From positions 124,001 through 188,000 of the forward strand of contig JNEN01001165.1 of NCBI GenBank assembly GCA_000697355.1: DNA of 64,000 bases, written 5' to 3'. The stretch is from Syncephalastrum monosporum B8922. Taxonomy: Eukaryota; Mucoromycota; Mucoromycetes; Mucorales; Syncephalastraceae. How positions within the stretch are numbered: the stretch's first letter is position 1; every line of letters begins with the position of its first letter. Shown here in pieces: positions 54,956-64,000 of the stretch. The notes beneath the pieces were generated by a model. It was not told the origin of the DNA. It did not search any database and saw nothing but the letters and a program-made list of their open reading frames with translations. A program made the translations under genes and the position numbers.

Positions 54956-56749
54956 ACTGGATAACAATTTTCAGTAGAATTAAGGTCGAGTGTGTGTGTG
55001 TGCAAAAGTGATGAGTCGAAAAGAAAGTTTGGCGCCACCCCCTTATTATATAGCTGGGGTCATATCCACATTCCCAAGAGAGCACTTTCAATTTTGATTT
55101 GCATCTTGATATGGGAGCGGCCAAGTTTTTCTGTATAGATCTCTCAGACAGACCTGCCCACTCAATACCCTTGCCCCAGAGAAGGACCAATTATTTTTTA
55201 ATATCAGAAAAGTGCTATCACTCTCGCGCATCTATTCTTCGTATTGACTCGTCGAAGAAGAAAAAAAAAGCTTTTCTCATGCATGGCGCGCGCAGACACT
55301 CCCGACAGATTTGCGTCAAGGAAGCAAAAGGTTTTAAGCACAATGGCGATCTATTTGTCCGTCTTCCAATTTTTTTATAGAAAAATGATAGTGCATGAGA
55401 ATACAGTGGACACATACTGTATCATACTTTCCCTTCGACGCGGTTTCGCTTGCAATCAGAAGAGTCTTTCTGAATTATTTTTTTTTTGTTTTCCATGGGT
55501 TGCTTTTCTTTGCCCAACTTTCCATCTCTTTCTAGTAATAGGGAAAAACGCTTGGCATAGAATTTTTAGATAATCAACGCAGCCAACAAAGACGAAAAGG
55601 GCGAAGGGACGAAAGGCTCCTTTTCGGCTTGGCGATTGCACCGTAGATCAGTCTTCCTTTCTTAGGCGACGCGGGTAATCGTACCTGCGTCCGTCGCATC
55701 AACGCGAAGAGCCTAATTAGCTCATAGACAGTGGCATTCGGTTGTTCAGGATACCATGGCTTTCGCTCAGTCATGCCAATAGTCCATGCACACAGATGAT
55801 TAATGTGTTTGCTTCAACCTTATATTTTTTTAATAAAGAAAGATATCCATAGACCATGCATATCGAATATAGCGAGTATTCATCATGATGAACTACTGTG
55901 CATGCTCTCAACACCCCATCAAATAACAAATACTTTAATGCCTCAGTAATGATTACACCTTTCTTGCACTTGCTTGGTGTCATAGTTTTTCGGCCGTTCA
56001 CATCCGGCTCCTGTGGTGCATCATGATAAACACCGGGTATTGACTATTGATACCTACTGTACAGGTTCAGGATCTATCCTGTCACAGGAAACATCGATTT
56101 GGTACCTTAGCTGAAGCGTAAGAGTAGGTCACCCTTTCTTTACTGCATAGGCCTGTCAAGCAAAAAATCTTTGTTCCATGGCACATCCCACTTGCGGCTC
56201 TGGAGAGACTGTGTCTCCAGAACCATGGGTGGCTGCATATTACCCTGACATCCCCAGAAACTGAGCGACGAAAAATCATGCAGTAGTCGTCTCGCAGAAC
56301 CCTACACCTTCTAGCCCTATTCTCAGTGAAATCACAGACTCTTGCAGAAGGTGCAACGAGGAAGTTCTAAGTCCATGCTCAACAACGATTTCGTCGAAAT
56401 ATTCCCGCACTGCCTACGAGGATGACCTAGAGCACGGCAGTCAGTCAAGAACTAGACCACGACCTCTAGCTACCACCTCAGCAGCGACAACGACGATCAC
56501 CAGTCCAAGTCGATGCGTTGCGAAAACCATTGTGCAAGTTGACAGCGTTCCTGGTAAGTCAAAGAAAGGGGTCCAAATTAGGCAGAAAAAGTCCCACTAC
56601 TGTATACGGTGCAGAGAATTTTAAAAAAGCTGGAAAAAAGCGGTCACAACGGCTTGCCGTGTTACTGTTTGGACCCCGGCTTGTTGAATACCTCCTCCTT
56701 CCACCCCAGGGCACACCTGAACAAAAAGAAAAAAAAAGTTTCGATCGTC
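54956..56749. other. 1.8-kb divergent intergenic region
   Basis: It lies between two divergent starts (AceTr gene and ATP synthase e). Open frames at 55571-55774 and 55771-56001 on the minus strand (for example ERKPWYPEQPNATVYELIRL) vaguely recall helix-turn-helix starts of DDE transposases, but there is no further support. No gene is called. Confidence 0.5.
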
Positions 56750-57186
56750 ATGGTGAACAAAGCTTTCGTCAACGTACGCATTGAACGAGACCGCTTGAAA
56801 CGCACCGACCCTCTCAACTCACCACTGCATTGTCATACATGATGTAATAATAGGTTGGCCGCTGGTCTGCCCTTGCCTTTGGTGTCGTGTACGGCGTCAC
56901 CCACAATGCCTCGCTCCAGAAGCAGGAGGAGCAAAAGAAGCAGCAGCTCGAGTACGCGCGCAAGGAGCAGCTGATTGAGCAGGCGAGACAGGCCTATGCC
57001 AAGAAGAGCACCGCCAAGGTCGTTGCTGAAGAGTCCAACGGTATGTTGTTTCATTCCACGCATTCACTTTGAACTTGGACGATTAATTTTTTTTTCTTTA
57101 TGAATTTAGTCGTGGCCGATGTCGATAGCCCTGACTTTGATCTCGAGAAGTACATTGCACAGCTGGAATCGAGTGACAAGAACTAA
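56750..57186 (+). CDS. TIM11: Mitochondrial F1Fo-ATP synthase subunit e
   Basis: Three exons (56750-56773, 56854-57040, 57110-57186) give 95 aa, the family length. Subunit e sits in the inner-membrane part of the ATP synthase and supports dimers and cristae shape. The first exon encodes only MVNKAFVN; the junction gives FVNVGRWSALAFGVVYGVTH, whose GVVYG is the GxxxG dimerisation motif in the membrane helix. A long charged coiled-coil helix follows (KQEEQKKQQLEYARKEQLIE) and the C-terminus is FDLEKYIAQLESSDKN. The tiny first exon would be missed by simple frame calling. The gene faces the AceTr transporter and leads towards the BFA1/BYR4-like gene on the same strand. Confidence 0.9.
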
Positions 57187-57818
57187 AGAGAAAAAGTTCA
57201 AAAAGCAAATGGATAAAAAGCACGATTTATATATACACTCTCACACGCCAACCACATACGCACACTCTCTACATCCAACACCACGCACAAAAAACGGCAC
57301 TTTTTTTTCCATCTTCCCTTTTACCTTCCTTTTTCTTTTTCTCTTCCTTTCCCTCGCTCGCTCGCGCCTGTGTTTTTCTTTCGACTACCCGTAGATCCAC
57401 AATCTTTGTTTGTTCATTAAATTCCTATTGTGTGCAACTCCCAAGAATCAATAGAGGATGAGACGACAGCGCTTTTTGTTAAGATACGCGTCAAGGACAG
57501 GAGGCTGGCTGTGCACCTGCGACCGTATTGTGGTCAATGTGCTAAACTGTCTGTTGTTGTCGTATTCGATTCAATAGGTATGAAGGGATCATTGTTCTCG
57601 GACCTGTCGATTGTTCCTCGTATATAAAGATCAAAAATGAGCAGAATTGGGTATCACCCTCCACAACGTCTTTCTCTCTCTCTCTCTCTCTCGCTCTCTC
57701 TCTCCCTTCGATTCTTTCTCAACCCTCATCAGTAACTCACACACCCACCTTCCTTCTTTTTGATCCTTTTTATCTATTCCTTTTTTTTTTCCTACCTTCT
57801 TTGACGCTTCTTTATCAC
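57187..57818. promoter_or_regulatory. Intergenic 632 bp with CT-rich leader of the BFA1/BYR4-like gene
   Basis: 3' flank of ATP synthase e, then promoter of the next gene. From about 57668 to 57815 the plus strand is strongly pyrimidine-rich with a CT run (57671-57704), ending just before the ATG at 57819. Confidence 0.6.
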
Positions 57819-59835
57819 ATGTCTCTCTGGAAAGACGAAGACCGCAACTGGGATAACGACATTCGGTTCTCATCACGGGACGTGTTTGAGGAAGAGGTCT
57901 ACCCCGATAAACATGACTGGTTCAGTAGCGATCCCGATAGGAATTTGGCGAGTGCCCTTGCCAAGGTCGCCTACGATGAAGACGACGACAATCAGACCGA
58001 ATCGGTCTTTATGTGCAACCACTCGGATAAGCTGACCGTTGACGAAAATGATACGCTTCGCATACCCGGCCTGGACGACTACATGCTCCAGCAGCCTTCT
58101 TCGCTAGGTACCATTACACGCTTGGGGACCCATCGACGTACACAGGACGCCGGCGACTGGTGCGAAGACATTGAATTTCCCCTCAAGGGTCTGATTCGGG
58201 AGCATAAGCTACGACAACGACAGCAGCAGCAGCAACAGCAGCACGCGCCTATGTCTGCTTCATCCAACGACTCGGACGTGTTCTCGCTGCTGGATGCGGA
58301 TGAAGAAGAAGAGGAGAAACGGAAGGAACATGCGGATACGTCTGCGGTTGGGCGGCATGTTCGTTTTGATCAGACCGACCGAGTGCGTCCTCTCCCTTCA
58401 CCTGAGCCTGATCAGGTCAACTTTGACGATATTGCGTTTCCAGACGACATGGACCTCAAACTGGCACCATTCAAGGTGGAAACAAAGGAGAAAACCAAGC
58501 TGTATCGGGAAACAGAAGACGACGAAAACGACTTTTGCAAAGACCTGGACATTGAGGACGACAGTGTGTTTCACCTCCATGCACACCGCAACAAAGAAAA
58601 TGAGAAAAAAACTCAGCCGGCACGCACCATCCCCACCAACAACATAAACACCAACACGACCACGAGTAGTAGCAAAGCGTCTGGCATCCCCCGCCGCATC
58701 CCACCTCCCAAGCCAGTAGAGAGGAAGTTCTGGTCACTGCCATCGCGCCAGCAGCGTTTCCGGGCTCCTACCTACGCCTCGCGCCAAAAGGAGATAATGC
58801 CTCCACCTACACCACAAAGACCACGCACAGACACCACCAAAGGTACGACCTTGATGGCCAAGCCGCGATCGCACACGGTGTATGGCAACGGGTCGGAACT
58901 CGATAGTCTGGACAACCTGCCCGAGTGGAAGCGATCCTTGCTACGACGACCTGCACCTTTGCGTCGTCCAACGACAGCACTGTCAAGTAAGCCATATCAC
59001 ACTGGATACATACACATATTGAGACCGGGCTGTAGAAATACCGACGGCCTTGGGCAGGAACCCCGTTACAGCCGCCGCCACTGGCGCCACTGGGAATAGC
59101 AGTAGCAACAGCAATAACAATATTACCATCAACGCCGGTAATAACAACGTGGATCCACAGCGCCCGTGGCGACATAACATGGTAAGTCTCAAAGCCATCT
59201 GTCTTGGCGATGATACTCATTTTGACATGATAAAGACTCGCAGAAAGCCGACGCTGATCCAACCGTCGGAGCACTTTGACAAGCAAGTCAACAATATGCG
59301 GTATGACCCGGTCGCGCAGCGATGGCAAGGCAACGAGCAGAGCCTGGCTCCGTTTGAATCCAACGGCTCCCCATCGCGCCAGCAACAACAGCAACAACAG
59401 CAGCAGCCGCAGCGGCGGCGACCGGCCCTAATTTCGAACCTGCAAAAGAACGGCAAGAGCAAATACACTGAACTGGCGCGAGGCGACATGGTGTTTGACC
59501 CGATCCGGATGCGGTGGCACAAGGCCCAGCAAAGCGAGGAAGACCACAGCCTTGACCACCTGGAAGATTTGGATCCACGCGCCGTACCACCCCTGTCGCC
59601 CCGGCCGAATGAGTCGTCCGAACCCAAAGTGCAACAGACACAGCAGCAGCAGCAGCAGGACGACGCAGGACCACCGAAACAACACACCTATCGCGAGTTC
59701 ACGTTTTCACGGGAGCGGCAACGACACATGCACGTACAGGAAGAGCAGCACAGGGCGGCGATGCGACCCTGGGAGCATGCGTTGGTACGCCCCTCACCGT
59801 ATCTGTTTTATGATGGCAGCGACGATGAAGTTTAG
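57819..59835 (+). CDS. BYR4: BFA1/BYR4-like mitotic-exit (septation) network GAP component
   Basis: Three exons (57819-58986, 59036-59181, 59236-59835) give 637 aa. Byr4 and Bfa1 are scaffolds of the two-part GAP that holds the Spg1/Tem1 GTPase inactive at spindle poles until mitotic exit. The match rests on C-terminal sequences: MRYDPVAQRWQGNE, then GDMVFDPIRMRWHK, a repeated DPxxxRW element with GDMVFDP as in Byr4 and Bfa1. The N-terminal IEFPLKGL, FDDIAFPDDMDL and CKDLDIEDD are acidic short repeats, also as in Byr4. Long disordered stretches with polyglutamine (near 115 and 500) and Asn runs join these. The ATG at 57819 follows the CT-rich leader directly. Identification is by pattern, not alignment. 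Confidence 0.72.
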
Positions 59836-60009
59836 TCCTTTTCCACGATTTCTTTGTTTTTAATAGTATCATACGACACACACAACAGACAGTCAGACGA
59901 CTTATGAGAGGAGGAAGAAAGAAATGAAGAAAAGAGAGAGATTACATGTATATCCCTTATCCTTGATAGGTGCACTACTGCTTTTTTTTTCTTTTGTTTC
60001 GTGACTCAT

Positions 60010-61056
60010 TTAAAACTTCTTGCCAAAGAGAAGCACCTGGAGCTTATCGTAGCCGGAGAGCACACCAGCACCTGCGATGGCACGGAGAATGTTGGCGCCC
60101 GCACCCTTGAAGAGCGATCTGGCGCCTTCCTTGGCGACGATCTCCTTGAAGGCAGCCATGGACGAGCTGTACTTGACGGCGGCACCGGAAGTCATCATCA
60201 TGCGTCTGCGCACAGTGTCGATCGGGTAGGAAGCTGTGTTTCGGGGCAGAAGTGAGATTCACGTGCTGCTTCATATCATCGTCGCATCAACAACTTACCG
60301 AGACCAGCGCCGGTGGTGACAGCCCAACCCAAGAGGAAGGTGGCGAGGAAGGACTGCTGGAGGTTGGCGGGCATGGCGGGCTTGAGCGAGTCGTACATGC
60401 CGAAGTAGAGACCGCGGTAGACGATGATACCGACGCAGGACACGTTGAAACCACGGTAGAGACCGGCGATACCGTCCGACTTGAGGGTCTTGCGGTAGAC
60501 GTCCAGAAGACCGTTGAACTGGCGCTCGCCGCCCTTGGCCGCGGACTTGGCATCGTTGGCCAGACGCGTACGGGCATAGTCGAGCGAGTAGACAAAGAAG
60601 AGGGACGACGCGCCGGCGGCACCACCCGAGGCCAAGTTACCAATGAACCAGGGCCAGTAGCCGTCCCGGGTCTTGTCCTTGCCAAACATGCGCTTGAACT
60701 TGTCCTTGAAGGCAAAGTTGAGGGCCTGGGTGGGGAAGTAACGGATGACGTTGGCGGTGTTGCCTCGCCACAGCGACACCACGCCCTCGTCCTTGGCTGT
60801 ACGCGTGAAGCACTCGACGATACCCTTGTACGGCGTCGACAGACGACCTTGCTTGATCATCTCATCCTGATTCTGGATGAGCAGCTTGACACGCTCGATC
60901 GGCGCCGCGGCCGTCTTGGACACGGCGGCGGAAACACCGCCCATTAGGAAGTCCTACACAGATATCAATATCAATGGCATGAATACTTTTCCCTTCTCCG
61001 CTTGTATTTTTCATTCTACTTACGACGACGAACTGGTTCTTTGGCTTCTCTGGCAT
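60010..61056 (-). CDS. AAC: Mitochondrial ADP/ATP carrier
   Basis: Three exons on the minus strand (61056-61024, 60953-60299, 60233-60010) give 303 aa. The inner-membrane carrier swaps cytosolic ADP for matrix ATP. It has the three-fold repeat of mitochondrial carriers: repeat 1 with [15 protein letters not shown]; repeat 2 with [15 protein letters not shown]; repeat 3 with [13 protein letters not shown], where RRRMMM is the diagnostic ADP/ATP carrier signature. Each Px[DE]xx[KR] gate motif is present. The first exon encodes only 11 residues. Length equals fungal AACs. CT-type leader sequence flanks the start region at 61060-61170 on the sense strand. Confidence 0.97.
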
Positions 61057-61676
61057 ACTGCAGTGTTGTGTTTAGAAGAGTCGAAAGAGAGTGAGAGAAG
61101 GAGAGAAAGGAAAAAAAAGGGGGGTGAGGCGAAAAAAAAGGGATTTTTTCTTTTATTTTGTCAGTGTTTTGGTCTCGATTGACGTCTTTCACGCTGAGCA
61201 TCGGGGAACGTGCAGGTGACGACAGCACCCTTAGCTTTTTTTTTCTCTTTTCCTGAAATATAAACACATACACACACACGCACACACACGCACACAAGAT
61301 AACGTGTGCCTGTCTATTATGATACACTGCTATTCAATTAAGGCCACTTCTTTTTATGTGTATGCTTTTAACAAACGCGTTCACCGTTTTCTTCTCTTTT
61401 CAACGCGTACTTCTTTGGGTTTCCGTAACTTCCGGAAATACTGTAGAAGGCAAGGAACCTTTTCGAACATGTCTTCATGGCTACGTCGGCCGTAAAATCA
61501 ACTTCCGCAAATGCCACTCACATGGTTTAATATTTTCAGCTTGCACAAATTCCATACACAGAAAATAGAAAGAGAGTAGATAAGTGTATGAGTGTGTGAG
61601 TGTGTGAGTATATGTATACGTGCAAAAAAAAAAAAAAAAGAAAATGAGCGCGCTTTTTTTATTGGATGTATAACTC
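61057..61676. other. Intergenic 620 bp between ADP/ATP carrier and cyclophilin
   Basis: Both neighbours are on the minus strand. It includes the A/G-rich stretch at 61077-61155 (pyrimidine-rich leader on the sense strand of the carrier gene) and CA/GT simple repeats near 61262-61295. An A17 run lies at about 61623-61639. No gene is seen. Confidence 0.55.
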
Positions 61677-62558
<882 letters not shown>

Positions 62559-62627
62559 GATGAAGAAAGAGAGATGCACAGAAAGAACGGTGAAACCCTT
62601 TTCCCTTTGGTCTGTGTTTCTGCTGAG

Positions 62628-62633
62628 TTTATA
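62628..62633 (-). promoter_or_regulatory. Possible TATA box of the cyclophilin gene
   Basis: TATAAA on the minus strand, 70 nt upstream of the ATG at 62558. The position fits a core promoter; the motif is short. Confidence 0.4.
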
Positions 62634-62840
62634 TGCCCGCTCTCTATTTAAACAAACTCAAGACGATTGCAAACCAGCCAATCCAAGCCAGACGCGTGTT
62701 TGTATCAACGGCATGAATTCTTCTTGAATGGAGAGAGTGGGTAGAATGAATGTATTATTAGTTAGCAGGGTAGTTTACAAGAAGAGATAGTCAGATATAT
62801 GTACAGATATGATAAATAATCAAGGAAACGATCAGGAAAG

Positions 62841-63346
62841 TTACGTCAAGTCTTCTAGTCCAGACGAACGGATGAAGCCCTTGAGAAGCTCAAGGTTCGG
62901 CCGAGAAGTCACGTGTCTGAGGTCGGGTTTGGTATCGTCGTCAAAGTCCACTTCGGGCGTGTACTGTTTTCGGAGGAGACGGTGGCGGTACAGGCCGGCG
63001 ATTTCAGGGGAAACGCGGAGATGTTCACCGCCGGTCATCTCAGACCGCTTCTTGCTCAGGACGCCTGACACTTCCTCGTCTTCGGTGGTGTACGTGGAAG
63101 TGGACATGTCGCTTGCCCGCCGAGAATCGAGGCGGAGTGCATGGAGGATGTCTTCAGGGGAGCGCGGAGCCGGCCGCATGGCGTGGATCGTGCCCTGTGC
63201 CTGCTCCAGCATCTCGACGTACTCCCGCATGCGTTCCGACACATCCGTGACACTTCCATCATGCTTCTTTTGATGGGATGCAAGCGAGGCGAGGCGATCC
63301 TGCATCTGGCTGTTTTGGTTTGCAATCTAAGGAACGAGTGAGATAT

Positions 63347-63386
<40 letters not shown>

Positions 63387-64000
63387 ATAGACATGCCTCT
63401 CACGGGCATTGACTTACGGAGGCAAGATCGGAATACATGCTGCGAATGATATGTGTGGTGTGCGAGTCGGTTTCCTTGTGGGTTTGTAGGGCATTCTCGA
63501 GCAGGACCTGCAAGTCGACGTGGGCTTCTTGGGTCTCTGTCAAATCGTGCTCTATCTCGGCTGTCTGATGTGTCAGTCGTATTGAGTTGGATGGGTAAAC
63601 ATGTACCTAGTTTCTCGGTATACGTACACACGCGATCCTTGGAATCTTTCTATGAGCATGAAGAGAAAAAGTAAGTTGAGCAAGGTGCCTATTGAAATAG
63701 AACGAAAGAGACATACGATATCAACCGCCATGCCGTCCATTTGGCGAGCAAGCTCGTTCATTTCGGCCCGAAACCGTAGTAGCTCTTTTTTCGCCTCGCT
63801 GATCTCCCGGGAGAGCTTGGCTTGTTCTTCGCCGTCCAAGACTTTACGAGGGCGATTGAGTGGCGCCGAGTGGGACCCTGAGGGCTTTTAAACTTTGTTA
63901 TCATGCCTGCTTTTTCATAGTTGACAGTAACAATAAAAAGCCGTACCTTGACAAGACCAACGTCCTCAATCGGCAACTCGTCTGTAGGCTTATCCGTCGT
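62841..64000 (-). CDS. Coiled-coil protein, 5' end outside the window
   Basis: Partial gene on the minus strand; exons seen are 64000-63957 (runs off the window), 63884-63717, 63649-63607, 63560-63418 and 63326-62841, about 295 residues. The N-terminal part seen is acidic and polar (TDKPTDELPIEDVGL), followed by long coiled-coil helices (REISEAKKELLRFRAEMNEL, ETQEAHVDLQVLLENALQTH, HQKKHDGSVTDVSERMREY). The C-terminal 100 residues are mixed and hydrophilic and end LKGFIRSSGLEDLT. No catalytic or binding domain is recognised; a role in cytoskeleton, septum or vesicle tethering cannot be chosen. An (AT)18 run lies in an intron. Confidence 0.7.
63349..63384. repeat. (AT)18 microsatellite in an intron
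   Basis: A perfect AT run in the last intron of the coiled-coil gene; it can form a hairpin and is likely length-variable. Confidence 0.9.

Noticed and set aside
55571..56001. Transposase remnant with helix-turn-helix-like start
   Set aside because: Resemblance is vague; no DDE motif or terminal repeats were found.

Overview
The window looks like nuclear DNA of a filamentous fungus. The best guess is an early-diverging one (Mucoromycota, zygomycete type); this is an inference. Protein genes lie close together on both strands. Most are broken by short introns of about 45-105 nt with GT-AG ends, and one gene also needs two GC-AG introns. Start codons often follow pyrimidine-rich leaders. No rRNA, CRISPR, intact transposon or convincing complete tRNA gene was found. 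I rebuilt 26 protein genes by joining exons by eye. Each complete model was checked for a total divisible by three, phase agreement at each junction, and family motifs across junctions.

Layout from left to right: an NCS2 purine permease (221-2364); a 2.4-kb gap with a 20-21-bp minisatellite; a PTAR1-like protein diverging from a SWI3/RSC8 chromatin subunit (4764-8949); a GAS2/GAR-domain microtubule-type protein and pyruvate carboxylase (10157-17559); a divergent STE20-like kinase (19286-21514); a complex I ESSS subunit followed by two different MATE transporters in tandem (21941-26351); an unknown protein diverging from an atypical dual-specificity phosphatase (26725-28204); a kelch membrane protein and a type II membrane protein that looks like a glycosyltransferase (28234-33299).

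From 33.3 to 42.2 kb the DNA is more AT-rich and gene-poor. It holds A59 and A42 tracts, an orphan six-exon gene and an 11-exon allantoate-type MFS transporter. Then come a RhoGAP, the ribosome-biogenesis helicase DBP10, cytochrome c heme lyase, a NOL1/NOP2/Sun RNA methyltransferase, a small secreted cysteine-rich protein, an acetate-type (AceTr) transporter with an 8-nt micro-exon, ATP synthase subunit e, a BFA1/BYR4-like mitotic-exit regulator, the ADP/ATP carrier, a secretory-pathway cyclophilin, and a coiled-coil gene cut by the window end.

The genes do not form one pathway cluster. Several serve mitochondrial energy metabolism (ESSS, heme lyase, ATP synthase e, ADP/ATP carrier) or anaplerosis (pyruvate carboxylase). 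Others concern polarity and division (GAS2/GAR protein, RhoGAP, STE20-like kinase, BFA1/BYR4-like) or transport. The most novel-looking items are the secreted protein made of six CxxxC motifs, the orphan gene at 36-37.7 kb, the GAR protein carrying SxIP motifs, and the glycosyltransferase-like protein.
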